The position numbers and the translations under genes were made by a program. The notes under the pieces were generated by a model, which did not search any database, was not told the DNA's origin, and worked only from the letters and a program-made list of their open reading frames with translations. Shown here in pieces: positions 28,654 through 36,195 of a stretch of 36,633 nt of DNA. Origin of the DNA: a virus; the IMG/VR virus record IMGVR_UViG_3300027733_000117, positions 1 through 36,633 of that record, one strand, 5' to 3'. The first letter of the stretch is position 1. The number at the start of each line of letters is the position of its first letter.

Positions 28654-30602
28654 TAAAATAAATTTAGTTGGTTTGGAATAATTACAGGTCTTTTCTTACC
28701 ATTGTAATCAATCTTGTTAATAATTCTTTCTGCTTTCTCTATGTAATAAGAATGATTAATATTATCTAGAGGATGATCTTTAGATAGCTTATTACACACT
28801 GTCATTACCCACTCGCCTGCTTCCACTTGTGATATTGGTGCAGCGTTGGATAGACATTCTGGGTTCTTTATCTTTAATAGTTTCTCACCAGTGTTAGATA
28901 CATAATATCTAATTAGTTTATTATAGATAGTAGTCTTGCCATTGAACTTACCTTCATAATGAAAGTCTCTGCTAGCCTTCTGTCTGAGACAAAAATCAAA
29001 GATGTTACTATGATTACTGATGCTATCAGCAACAGGAATACCATCGCAATAATAGCGCTCAAGAGCAAGAGGCACCACTCTAGCAGATTTGTTTTTATGT
29101 AATTCAAAATCTGTAAGGAAATCACCTTTCTTCTTAACTTCTCCATTGGTCTTAACTGCTAGATAATCATTAACTGTTGAGAATATAATCTTACTGTAAT
29201 CTGTACGCTCAAGCTCATACTGAGTTAGCTCACACCACCATGCATTAATCTCATGCATCTCATCAAGATGTGTCTTTTCTATTCTAATAGTTACACCATC
29301 TGTATTAGCTGATATTACATGTATACCTGCTAGTTCATACGCTTCAATAAGCATAAGCAAGCTAAGCTCTCCAGTAAGAGTAGTGAACATAGTAAGTTGT
29401 CTGTCATAGATCCAGTTCTGCATATCAGAAGACTTACCATATACAGAATTGACAGCAAGCTTAAGGGCACCAACAATGCCTGCAATGCGTTTGCTCTTTT
29501 TAGCCTGTGGCTTAAGCTCAAGACGCCTCTCAAACATACGCTTATAGCCAGTAAGAAACTCTTTACCAAGATGTGCAGGATACCTGCCATTATTGATAAT
29601 GATAGCAGGATAATAACTAGACACATCCCAATCAATGATTTCAAACTGATCATCAGCTTCAAATACCTCTGGCTTGTTCTCTGTGTGCAAGCCTCCTTTA
29701 GCAAACGTATAAGTGTTGCCATAAAAATTTATACTTTCTTTAAAGTCATCATTAAGTCCTAATACTAGTTTATCTATGTACTTTTTAAACTCAATGAGCT
29801 GGTTAGTTTGAAACTTTACATAATCAGGTCTACATTGTGATACAGTTATCTTCTTTCTAAAGAATCCTGTGCGAGGTAGATTAGCATATGTAATTTTCTT
29901 CTCTTCACAATAATACTTCTTAATCATCTCATCACCAATCTTACTATCAGAATAATTAATACAGTTAATATCAAACTCTTCTTGTATGTCTAGTCTTAAT
30001 TGTAATTGATCATTTCCTTTATACAAGGGATGTTCTGTATCACCTGTTGTAACCTTAAAGAACTCATAGGTTGCCATTACATCATTAATACAATAGTTCA
30101 TTGTAACATCTATCTCTTCTTGAGTCATGTTACGCTTTGTATGATGTATAGGCATCTCCTCAATGTTCTCAAGATCCATCTCAAACTCTAGACGTTTAAG
30201 GCTAACCATACGATTCTTATTATCATAATGATTAACCTTAAACAAATCTATCTGTTTGAACGACAAATCCTCTTCACGATACTCTGGGAACTGTTCATAA
30301 TTGGCGTCTTCAATAACATCTTGAGCCTTTTGTGCAATCTTAGCACATATTTCTAGACCTGCGAGCTCATGCCAATCATCATGATTACGTATTACCCATT
30401 CTACCACTTGAGCATCAAAACGAAGATTATTATAACCTACCCAATAATAGTCTGGCTTATCTTGCATTAGTTTTACAAATGCATCAAAGTTATTCTGCCA
30501 CTGACTAATTAGGAAATCATAATGTTCATCTTCTTTTGGATCGTAGACATGTATTAGGAATAGTTCCTGCATTGTCTCGATATCATAAATTAGAACGTTC
30601 AT
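28653..30602 (-). CDS. Family B DNA polymerase with 3'-5' exonuclease domain
   Basis: The 649-residue protein is a compact PolB. Exonuclease motifs: ExoI YDIET (6-10; Asp7, Glu9), ExoII NNLRFD (58-63), ExoIII YCINDV (170-175; Asp174). Polymerase motifs: A DVSSYYP (326-332), B KLAVNSVYG (381-389), C SANTDGV (431-437). Motif C usually reads YxDTDS; here Asn433 replaces the first Asp while Asp435, the metal ligand, stays. It would replicate the phage genome with proofreading. I chose ATG 30602 (MNVLIYDIET), which overlaps the previous stop as ATGA; the upstream 24 residues are encoded by the preceding gene in another frame. It is shorter than T4 gp43 (898 residues). Confidence 0.9.
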   Translation of the reverse strand: MNVLIYDIETMQELFLIHVYDPKEDEHYDFLISQWQNNFDAFVKLMQDKPDYYWVGYNNLRFDAQVVEWVIRNHDDWHELAGLEICAKIAQKAQDVIEDANYEQFPEYREEDLSFKQIDLFKVNHYDNKNRMVSLKRLEFEMDLENIEEMPIHHTKRNMTQEEIDVTMNYCINDVMATYEFFKVTTGDTEHPLYKGNDQLQLRLDIQEEFDINCINYSDSKIGDEMIKKYYCEEKKITYANLPRTGFFRKKITVSQCRPDYVKFQTNQLIEFKKYIDKLVLGLNDDFKESINFYGNTYTFAKGGLHTENKPEVFEADDQFEIIDWDVSSYYPAIIINNGRYPAHLGKEFLTGYKRMFERRLELKPQAKKSKRIAGIVGALKLAVNSVYGKSSDMQNWIYDRQLTMFTTLTGELSLLMLIEAYELAGIHVISANTDGVTIRIEKTHLDEMHEINAWWCELTQYELERTDYSKIIFSTVNDYLAVKTNGEVKKKGDFLTDFELHKNKSARVVPLALERYYCDGIPVADSISNHSNIFDFCLRQKASRDFHYEGKFNGKTTIYNKLIRYYVSNTGEKLLKIKNPECLSNAAPISQVEAGEWVMTVCNKLSKDHPLDNINHSYYIEKAERIINKIDYNGKKRPVIIPNQLNLF

Positions 30603-30760
30603 TTGTCTTCTATTATCTCTATTAAATCTTTCATAGATAATGCAAACAAACATGAATGTTTCTCTCCATTCCAATAATCAAGATAACTCTCTCTTGGAAT
30701 AGCCCACCATAATTCTTCATGATGATTGTAGTGGAATACATAGTTATATATTTCTGTCAT
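30599..30760 (-). CDS. Small conserved protein upstream of the polymerase, 53 residues
   Basis: The product MTEIYNYVFHYNHHEELWWA continues IPRESYLDYWNG and ends SMKDLIEIIEDK. The YxFHYNxxxxxWxAIPRExYxxYW pattern is one I recognise from small phage proteins. It overlaps the polymerase start by ATGA. ATG 30760 has the better A-rich leader; ATG 30781 would add seven residues (MINKNKE). Confidence 0.7.
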   Translation of the reverse strand: MTEIYNYVFHYNHHEELWWAIPRESYLDYWNGEKHSCLFALSMKDLIEIIEDK

Positions 30761-30875
30761 TTCTTTGTTTTTGTTTATCAATTACCCATATTGCTACTCT
30801 CATTATTCTAATAGCAATGTTATAAACAAAGTCTTCTAACCAAATGGTTATTTTACTTCTTTGATATGCTTTCAT
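30744..30875 (-). CDS. Small basic amphipathic peptide, 43 residues
   Basis: ATG 30875 forms a TAATG overlap with the oxygenase stop. The product has two aromatic/hydrophobic helical stretches (ITIWLEDFVYNIAIRIMRVA, then IWVID) and a basic tail; it may lie on the membrane. It overlaps the next gene's start by 17 to 38 bases. Start/stop coupling supports it. Confidence 0.55.
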   Translation of the reverse strand: MKAYQRSKITIWLEDFVYNIAIRIMRVAIWVIDKQKQRNDRNI

Positions 30876-31444
30876 TATTGCGTTACTAAAGATATCCATC
30901 CTGTTAGAATGTATTTACTCTGTGTATGACTAACTTGTCCACGATGTGTGTGAGTCCAATCAGCAGGGAAGAATAATAACTTACCTTGTGTTGCTGGTTC
31001 TGTATGTCTTTGAAACATAAACTCTGTACCACCATCTTCTACATCATTTAGATATACCATCCATACAAATAATCTAACATCTTTTTCTCGTGTTTCATAG
31101 TGCCAAGCTTTAAATCCTTGACCTGGAAGATATCTTTGAATATTGTAAGCATCAATATTAACTGTAGTGTTTAGAAATATTGGAAACTTGTCCATGTATT
31201 TATACATTTCATCAACCATTTTATCTACAACATCGTCAAGTTTATCACCATATAGTCTTTTAATTGTACTTTGGTTTTCTTGACAAATAGTAAAATCTGA
31301 TGAATGTTTTACATCTTCATCTAATCCTTTAGAAACATATCCTGGAAACAAATATTTATCATTTGCTTCGAATATATTAATAATCTCCTCACATTCTTGT
31401 TTAGTGAGGAGATCTTTTCTGTGTATGAAATCTACTAGTTCCAT
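30875..31444 (-). CDS. Prolyl-4-hydroxylase-like 2OG-Fe(II) oxygenase
   Basis: 189 residues with the double-stranded beta-helix of P4H-type oxygenases. Iron ligands: His115 and Glu117 in FKAWHYE (HxD/E) and His165 or His167 in DWTHTHRG; Lys177 in SKYILTGWI is the likely 2-oxoglutarate contact. VRLFVWMVYLNDVEDGGTEF is the strand pair seen in P4H relatives (YLNDxxxGGxTxF). Such enzymes use O2 and 2-oxoglutarate to hydroxylate proline, other side chains or nucleotides. Its target is unknown; virion proteins are one possibility. Neighbours are small proteins; a second, different oxygenase gene lies 1.2 kb upstream. Confidence 0.82.
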   Translation of the reverse strand: MELVDFIHRKDLLTKQECEEIINIFEANDKYLFPGYVSKGLDEDVKHSSDFTICQENQSTIKRLYGDKLDDVVDKMVDEMYKYMDKFPIFLNTTVNIDAYNIQRYLPGQGFKAWHYETREKDVRLFVWMVYLNDVEDGGTEFMFQRHTEPATQGKLLFFPADWTHTHRGQVSHTQSKYILTGWISLVTQ

Positions 31445-31689
31445 TGTTCTAATGCTGTCCTGGTATTGTTAGTTTTGATTTCTTTAAGATTATATTTACG
31501 TAGATATTCTTGTTTCTTACGTGTATATTCTTCAGACAAATGTCTATCAATAGTAATTCCCCATTGATTAATTGTGATATTTAATTCGTTTTTCATTACA
31601 GTCTTATTTAATATTGCTGCACTCATTACAAATGTAGCAAAGGTTAAAACATAAAAAATTGGATGTGGTTTAGTTATCATAGTCATCAT
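31435..31689 (-). CDS. Single-pass membrane protein, 84 residues
   Basis: An N-terminal hydrophobic helix (PIFYVLTFATFVMSAAIL, about residues 10-27) is followed by a mixed charged domain (YTRKKQEYLRKYNLKEIK). It is probably an inner-membrane protein with a cytoplasmic or periplasmic tail, or an uncleaved signal anchor. The start is uncertain: ATGs at 31689, 31686 and 31680 are all possible. It overlaps the oxygenase gene by ten bases. Confidence 0.6.
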   Translation of the reverse strand: MMTMITKPHPIFYVLTFATFVMSAAILNKTVMKNELNITINQWGITIDRHLSEEYTRKKQEYLRKYNLKEIKTNNTRTALEQWN

Positions 31690-31939
31690 AATAATCCATT
31701 GGATCTATTGCTTCATACATATCATCATATGTTACCCAATCAGGTACTTCCATATTATTAATATATTCACCACAATAGGTTATTAATTTAGCATCCTCAA
31801 TAACTATATCATCATCACCTGGCTGTTCTAATGTAGCAGGTGATGAATGATGTGCCCATTTGATTTCTACACTACAAAATACATCATCCTGTGTTGGGTG
31901 ATAGAAATCTGCAAGCGTTCTGCCTCTTGTTGTGCTCAT
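31670..31939 (-). CDS. Acidic hypothetical protein, 89 residues
   Basis: The product is rich in Asp and Tyr, ending DPMDYYDDYDN, with two Cys and an HHSSPATLEQPGDDDIVIED middle. No membrane segment. The acidity suggests a protein-binding or DNA-mimic-like surface, but that is speculation. It overlaps neighbours by four and 20 bases. Confidence 0.6.
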   Translation of the reverse strand: MSTTRGRTLADFYHPTQDDVFCSVEIKWAHHSSPATLEQPGDDDIVIEDAKLITYCGEYINNMEVPDWVTYDDMYEAIDPMDYYDDYDN

Positions 31940-32175
31940 AATACTATAATTGCTTTATCGTTTAACATTACAGGTTTACCTGACTTATCTGCTTGAACAT
32001 TGACTATTTCACCAATGTGTTCTGCAAGAAGAGCAGGAGGTGCATTAACTATCTTGCCTCCTTCTTGAACTACCCATGCCATACGACTAGATGCAACAAC
32101 AACATTGTTTGCATCATCTACTAGCACTGGATTAGTTTCATCTAGTACTGTCAATTTTAATTTGATTGTTTTCAT
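31936..32175 (-). CDS. Hypothetical beta-rich protein, 79 residues
   Basis: The product MKTIKLKLTVLDETNPVLVD then ANNVVVASSRMAWVVQEGGK is made of short strands and turns, with EHIGEIVNVQADKSGKPVM near the end. It is soluble and acidic, without cysteines. No family recognised. It overlaps the membrane protein upstream by 38 bases in a different frame. Confidence 0.6.
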   Translation of the reverse strand: MKTIKLKLTVLDETNPVLVDDANNVVVASSRMAWVVQEGGKIVNAPPALLAEHIGEIVNVQADKSGKPVMLNDKAIIVL

Positions 32176-32356
32176 AGTTTTTAAATATAAGATGAGTTCT
32201 ATCTAATTCTGGATAATTATGATAAGTGGTATCAACAGGAATAAATTCAGACGCATTTAATATTCTAACTACGCCATATATCATTGCAAATACTCTTATA
32301 GTAAAATACAATATTACAATTGTAAGTATTCCTGCTGTTACCTTATCCTTTATCAT
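32138..32356 (-). CDS. Single-pass membrane protein, 72 residues
   Basis: Residues 6-31 (VTAGILTIVILYFTIRVFAM and following) form one transmembrane helix; the rest is a polar tail (FIPVDTTYHNYPELDR, then FKNYENNQIKIDSTR). With 32358-32621 and 31435-31689 it makes a set of tiny anchored proteins around the oxygenases. Function unknown. Confidence 0.6.
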   Translation of the reverse strand: MIKDKVTAGILTIVILYFTIRVFAMIYGVVRILNASEFIPVDTTYHNYPELDRTHLIFKNYENNQIKIDSTR

Positions 32357-32357
32357 A

Positions 32358-32621
32358 TTATTCAGATTTTGTTATTAACCTACCATGTGCAGTATATCTA
32401 GCATTTGGATCTCTATCGTCTATATAGATGTTTTCTTCTCTAGCTACTCCAAATCTTTCTATTTTATTTTTCATAAACCTACTTTTATCTGGAACTCCCT
32501 CATTCTGTGAGTTATAAGTAACAAAAACCATCCATACAAATGCTAATAATGATGCTAATATAACAATAAATGTTAAGAAAAACGATAATAATTTAATTTC
32601 TGCTCTATCTTCTGCTTTCAT
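32358..32621 (-). CDS. Single-pass membrane protein, 87 residues
   Basis: A charged N-terminus (MKAEDRAEIK) precedes a hydrophobic helix (LLSFFLTFIVILASLLAFVW, about 11-33), then a polar domain (KSRFMKNKIERFGVAREENI) ending RLITKSE. It looks like an uncleaved inner-membrane anchor. It overlaps the oxygenase gene's end by four bases. No family recognised. Confidence 0.6.
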   Translation of the reverse strand: MKAEDRAEIKLLSFFLTFIVILASLLAFVWMVFVTYNSQNEGVPDKSRFMKNKIERFGVAREENIYIDDRDPNARYTAHGRLITKSE

Positions 32622-33268
32622 GATATTATTAATTCAGTTAATGTTTCTCTTGATCCTAGTACAGTTGGAACAGTGTTAAATGCTAAGCACCATCTATCTT
32701 TATTTGTAGCCATATCTGGTACAGAGTGTGGTAGATAGCTAGGAAATAACAATATCTCATGATTAGCAACAGGTATAGTAGTTTTAGTTTGAGCATATGG
32801 ATTACCTTCTAATAAATTAGGATTAACTTCTGGTTCTAATCTATACACTGTTGACCTATCTACATCAGCTTTATAAAACTTTATTAATGTACTGTTGTCT
32901 GGTACATCTATATAATACACACCTGAAATTACAGAATTATGGTGATAGTGGTAATGTGTGCCACCACCATTTATATTCTTATTAACCCAACTCTGCGTTA
33001 TCTTGATGTCACCATCAATAGCTAGTCCATGTACATAGAAATCTTTAACCTCTTTCTCAATATAAGCCTTTAGTTTCTCCATACCTGGTAAGTCTAAACA
33101 ATATGACTCTATTGATTTAAAATGATTAATATCTTTGATAATATCATTACCATATACATGCTCAAGCTTAAGCTGCTTTAATTTCCATATTTCATCTTGA
33201 AAATACTCCTGCACTCTTACTCTGAGTACAGGAGTTGGAAATAAACTTATGATTTCTAAGTTTTCCAT
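32618..33268 (-). CDS. 2OG-Fe(II) oxygenase of the TIGR02466/2OG-FeII_Oxy_5 type
   Basis: 216 residues opening LEIISLFPTPVLRVRV, the LFPTPV hallmark of the family. The core has TQSWVNKNINGGGTHYHYHH, then NSVISGVYYIDVP (family: SWxNxxxxGxxxxxHxHxNSxxSGVYYxxxP) with His107/His109 as iron-site candidates, ILLFPSYLPHSVP (172-184; His181) and RWCLAFN (192-198; Arg for 2-oxoglutarate). These enzymes are common in marine and freshwater phages; substrates are unknown. It is unrelated at sequence level to the P4H-like enzyme nearby, so the phage carries two separate hydroxylases. Confidence 0.82.
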   Translation of the reverse strand: MENLEIISLFPTPVLRVRVQEYFQDEIWKLKQLKLEHVYGNDIIKDINHFKSIESYCLDLPGMEKLKAYIEKEVKDFYVHGLAIDGDIKITQSWVNKNINGGGTHYHYHHNSVISGVYYIDVPDNSTLIKFYKADVDRSTVYRLEPEVNPNLLEGNPYAQTKTTIPVANHEILLFPSYLPHSVPDMATNKDRWCLAFNTVPTVLGSRETLTELIIS

Positions 33269-33459
33269 TATTTTAAATTAACTTTTTTAACTGGTCTAAT
33301 ATCATACACCTCATATTTTGGTGTTTCTCCTTTTTTTGTAGATCTGTCTCTATGAAACTCAACAACTATTTCAGCTAATTTATCATCTTTAAGATCTTGT
33401 AATAATGCAGTGCAATAGCACCCAGAATCTCTATCATATACTCTCACTTTATTTCTCAT
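33268..33459 (-). CDS. Hypothetical protein, 63 residues
   Basis: A small basic, beta-rich protein (MRNKVRVYDRDSGCYCTALL, then LAEIVVEFHRDRS and YEVYDIRPVKKV). One Cys-x-Cys. It abuts the oxygenase start with a one-base overlap. No family recognised. Confidence 0.6.
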   Translation of the reverse strand: MRNKVRVYDRDSGCYCTALLQDLKDDKLAEIVVEFHRDRSTKKGETPKYEVYDIRPVKKVNLK

Positions 33460-33470
33460 TTTGAATTGGT

Positions 33471-33800
33471 TTAAAAATAGATTGTTAATGATTTCTTTTG
33501 TAATATTACACGTTTAACATTCGTAAAGTCAAAACTTGTACCTTCTGGTATATCAATACCAATGTTTTTTGGCAATGACACTTTCTTAACACTAATCTTT
33601 GCAGGTTTTTGAATCTTTTCTTTTACTGGTCTCACTATACCTTTAGTAAGAGTGTGTAGTTTCATATATACACCAGTCTTTCCACGATTATACCTAACTG
33701 CAAACTCTCGTGATAATGATGCTACTGATGCATTTGACATTGAAAGAGCATTTATCATCTCTCCAAGTTCAGTTTGTGAATAAAAATAATCCTTTTCCAT
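33471..33800 (-). CDS. Putative helix-turn-helix-containing protein, 109 residues
   Basis: The N-terminal 55 residues (MEKDYFYSQTELGEMINALS, then SVASLSREFAVRYNRGKTGV and YMKLHTL) look like a helix-turn-helix of the type that scans RYNRxxxGVxxKL. A Lys-rich hinge follows, then IDIPEGTSFDFTNVKRVILQ and a final LTIYF, a tail I have seen in related phage proteins. It could regulate transcription or bind DNA in replication. I chose ATG 33800, four bases after the previous stop, over the upstream frame beginning at 33845. Confidence 0.6.
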   Translation of the reverse strand: MEKDYFYSQTELGEMINALSMSNASVASLSREFAVRYNRGKTGVYMKLHTLTKGIVRPVKEKIQKPAKISVKKVSLPKNIGIDIPEGTSFDFTNVKRVILQKKSLTIYF

Positions 33801-33804
33801 TTTA

Positions 33805-34347
33805 CTAATTGATTTTTGCAATAGTACACATAGGTGATGTGTCATAATATTGCGTGAATAAATATTTTCCTTTAGTTGTGATGTATTCAGTATGAACTAT
33901 AGGTGATGTGATATCTGTACGTGATATAATTGATTCATTTCTTGAATCAAAGAATATTTTTGTAGTGCTATCTGACCCTCCCTTTATTCTTATACTAAAT
34001 GTCATCATGAAATTCTTTTGAAACTTCCTAATATGTGGTGTTAAATGATTTACAGATCTACAAAAATCAAGATCATACAATGTATTATCTCTATCTGCAT
34101 CTGCAGTTAATATATCACCATATATCATATGAACAGGCTTATTGATTTTAAACACCTGAGACATAAATGTTTGAGAATCGTTTTCATATATCTCAAATTG
34201 TTTACATCCCTCTGATGCCAATCTATCAATGTATTGATTAATGTCTGGACCTGCTAGTCCTACAACATGCTCAAATTTAAATTTAGCTAGAAAGAAATCT
34301 CTCACCTTCTGCTTCTGTGTGGCATTTAGATATGTATATTTTAACAT
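33805..34347 (-). CDS. Degenerate methyltransferase-like Rossmann protein
   Basis: 180 residues whose strand order resembles a class I SAM-dependent methyltransferase: FEHVVGLAGPDIN (motif I-like glycine loop), KQFEIYEND (acidic end of strand 2), VHMIYGDIL (strand 3), NTLYDLDFC (strand 4, in place of DPPY/NPPY) and NFMMTFSIRIKG (strand 5). The target-recognition part is absent and the catalytic NPPY is replaced, so it may bind a nucleotide or cofactor rather than methylate. Assignment is by pattern only; an unrelated Rossmann fold is possible. Confidence 0.5.
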   Translation of the reverse strand: MLKYTYLNATQKQKVRDFFLAKFKFEHVVGLAGPDINQYIDRLASEGCKQFEIYENDSQTFMSQVFKINKPVHMIYGDILTADADRDNTLYDLDFCRSVNHLTPHIRKFQKNFMMTFSIRIKGGSDSTTKIFFDSRNESIISRTDITSPIVHTEYITTKGKYLFTQYYDTSPMCTIAKIN

Positions 34348-34358
34348 TCTATGTAGTT

Positions 34359-34760
34359 TTATTCGTCTTCATATTCATCATACTCTTCATCAATATAAAA
34401 GACTACGTCACCATTCTTTTCTAATACTGTTTCTCCATCATCATATGTAAGTATATCAACATAGCCTCTTGCAGAACAGAAATTCATTTCTTCTACAGAT
34501 AGTTTTATTTGTTCTGGATATGCTACTACTGATGGTGTTATATCAGGATTGCTACTTGTTCTCATGATGAGATGAGGCTGGACAGGTAGTCCATGCTTCT
34601 CGATATATGCACCTTGATCTCTTGGAATATGATCAAGCTCATATATATGTACATATGGATTCTCTTGAACGAGACCTTCCATTGTCACAAAATACATACC
34701 CTTCTCTAATTGATCAGGGTAATATTGTGGAAATATTAGTTGTGCACTACTGTATTTCAT
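34359..34760 (-). CDS. Acidic hypothetical protein, 133 residues
   Basis: A beta-rich protein with aromatic and proline-rich segments (SAQLIFPQYYPDQLEKGMYF, then NPYVHIYELDHIPRDQGAYI) and a strongly acidic tail (DEEYDEYEDE). No cysteine cluster, no membrane segment. It overlaps the upstream gene by 14 bases. No family recognised. Confidence 0.6.
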   Translation of the reverse strand: MKYSSAQLIFPQYYPDQLEKGMYFVTMEGLVQENPYVHIYELDHIPRDQGAYIEKHGLPVQPHLIMRTSSNPDITPSVVAYPEQIKLSVEEMNFCSARGYVDILTYDDGETVLEKNGDVVFYIDEEYDEYEDE

Positions 34761-35136
34761 TTAGTTCTTTTAGTTGATTTTGAAGCTCTATAATCTTATC
34801 TAATCTTCGTTTTTCACGAGTGTCATCTAATTTTGCAATAAAGGTAATAATATCTCCTTTACTACGCAATACGATCTCATCTAGTTCAACATCACTAACA
34901 TTTTCTACACTAATAGTAACAGAATTACTATTATAATCTCCCTTTTCAAATAAAGACACTTCTAACTTTCTACTAGTAATGCCACTAAAAAATGATACAG
35001 AATAATATTCTTTACCACTTCTTCTTACAGTTATCCAAGTAGATACTAGAATGTGCTGTTCATCTACATTGTTTATCTGAATTGTACTACGTAATTGCTT
35101 AGCTAGTTTTAATAGCTCATTTAATTGATCTCTCAT
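34747..35136 (-). CDS. Hypothetical protein with terminal coiled coils, 129 residues
   Basis: N-terminal helix (RDQLNELLKLAKQLRSTIQI), a central strand-rich region (ILVSTWITVRRSGKEYYSVS, then SVTISVENVSDVELDEIVL) and a C-terminal coiled coil (REKRRLDKIIELQNQLKELN). It may form a dimer. It is first in its transcript after a terminator hairpin. Function unknown. Confidence 0.6.
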   Translation of the reverse strand: MRDQLNELLKLAKQLRSTIQINNVDEQHILVSTWITVRRSGKEYYSVSFFSGITSRKLEVSLFEKGDYNSNSVTISVENVSDVELDEIVLRSKGDIITFIAKLDDTREKRRLDKIIELQNQLKELNEIQ

Positions 35137-35168
35137 GTCTATGCATGTTTAAAATGTGAAAAAATAAA

Positions 35169-35197
35169 AGAGCTCAAGGACAATGTCCAAGAGCTCT
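35169..35197 (-). terminator. Intrinsic terminator
   Basis: AGAGCTC-AA-GGAC (35169-35181) pairs with GTCC-AA-GAGCTCT (35185-35197), leaving a 2x2 internal loop and an AAT loop; on the minus strand it is followed by TTTATTTTTT. It ends the transcript of the small gene at 35216. Confidence 0.85.
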
Positions 35198-35215
35198 ATG
35201 CATTCAACCTTTAAC

Positions 35216-35377
35216 CTAATTCATAACTTTATAGCCTGTTGTTAATAGTTGTTTTAATAGGCTAATTTTAATCTTTACCATCACATAGTTATTGGCATAA
35301 ACATAGTCATGCATCACTAATGGATAGTTCTTACACCAACATAAATATTGGCTTAAGGTAACGTTAAATGTTTTCAT
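35216..35377 (-). CDS. Small protein, 53 residues
   Basis: ATG 35377 opens MKTFNVTLSQYLCWCKNYPL, then VMHDYVYANNYVMVKIKISL, and ends GYKVMN-TAG at 35216, just before the terminator. It has a Cys-Trp-Cys motif and many Tyr. It fills an otherwise empty stretch. Function unknown; the terminator placement supports it. Confidence 0.5.
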   Translation of the reverse strand: MKTFNVTLSQYLCWCKNYPLVMHDYVYANNYVMVKIKISLLKQLLTTGYKVMN

Positions 35378-35413
35378 CTTTTGATGATTTAGAATGTGTG
35401 GATAATTTATGTA

Positions 35414-35611
35414 TTAGTGGTTGTGGTGCTTATATTCGTTGATAGCAATAAATATAGATAGTAATGAGAAAATCATAATTATCGTACCATAGAATAATCT
35501 CATAAAATTAGTTCCATCATTAAATGATGTAATACCATGCAGTAGTTGTAATGAAACAACAAACAAAAATACACCTACAATAGCAGGTAGTATGTAATCA
35601 AACTTTCTCAT
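35414..35611 (-). CDS. Two-helix membrane protein, 65 residues
   Basis: Two hydrophobic segments (YILPAIVGVFLFVVSLQLL, about 6-24, and FYGTIIMIFSLLSIFIAI, about 40-57) joined by a short polar loop, with a His-rich end (NEYKHHNH). An inner-membrane hairpin; it could be a holin-like or exclusion factor, but size and topology alone do not decide this. It starts four bases after the upstream stop. Confidence 0.6.
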   Translation of the reverse strand: MRKFDYILPAIVGVFLFVVSLQLLHGITSFNDGTNFMRLFYGTIIMIFSLLSIFIAINEYKHHNH

Positions 35612-35615
35612 AATG

Positions 35616-35942
35616 CTATATATTTACACTAATTTCTTTATTTAAATATTCTGGTATATCAGGACGACGATGATAATACCAATGACCATAGCAATAATCA
35701 TAAGTGACATCATACGTAGCCCATCTATTATTAGTAAACCAAACAGTAGCATCAAGATTGACCCATATAGGATCAATCATTATATCTAACTTATCCATGA
35801 ACTCATTCATATCTCCATTAATAGGAAGATATATAAATGTTTCGTCATCATTGTTATCATGATCATTATATGATAAACTAATACATAGTACATCATCACG
35901 ATCATCTATGCACTCTTTAATTAAATCTTTAAGATTCTCCAT
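35616..35942 (-). CDS. Acidic hypothetical protein, 108 residues
   Basis: Asp/Asn/Tyr-rich (SYNDHDNNDDETFIYLPING, then ATVWFTNNRWATYDVTYDYC and YGHWYYHRRPDIPEYL). The aromatic content suggests a compact binding domain. No membrane segment. No family recognised. It follows a ~250-base gap and is the first gene of its transcript. Confidence 0.6.
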   Translation of the reverse strand: MENLKDLIKECIDDRDDVLCISLSYNDHDNNDDETFIYLPINGDMNEFMDKLDIMIDPIWVNLDATVWFTNNRWATYDVTYDYCYGHWYYHRRPDIPEYLNKEISVNI

Positions 35943-36195
35943 TTCTTTATTATGTTAAAGGATTATTATTAATGCTATATATTTTCAGTGTTCACCACAA
36001 TTATAGCTCTTGTGAGAACGATATTAATAGCCATGATGCTTTACACCACCACAAAATTACACACAGATATATATAATTCTGATGCTATTTTACCATAAAA
36101 GTTTATTTCTCCCTAGGGATAAACTGCAAAATACCATTAGTTTACTATATATACATATATAAAGGGAAGAGATCGCTCTCTCCCCTTTATTATTG
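35943..36195. other. Gene-free leader region between two minus-strand transcripts
   Basis: About 250 bases without a convincing gene; the longest minus-strand frame noted (36034-35975, 19 residues) is too short to support. A CAAAATTA at 36052-36059 is TAATTTTG on the minus strand, matching TAnnTTTG, but no TTG sits at the right distance, so it is a weak promoter candidate. Several AT-rich TATATA runs are present, and a terminator lies at its right end. Confidence 0.5.
36161..36188 (-). terminator. Hairpin terminator after the 36196 gene
   Basis: AAAGGGAAGAGA (36161-36172) pairs with TCTCTCCCCTTT (36177-36188) over 12 bp with one mismatch; loop TCGC. On the minus strand it is followed by ATATATG-type AT-rich sequence rather than a clean T-run. 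It lies 8 bases beyond the stop of the 36196-36582 gene. Confidence 0.7.

Noticed and set aside
35975-36034. 19-residue minus-strand ORF MAINIVLTRAIIVVNTENI
   Set aside because: Too short, not coupled to a neighbour and in an AT-rich leader; no independent support.
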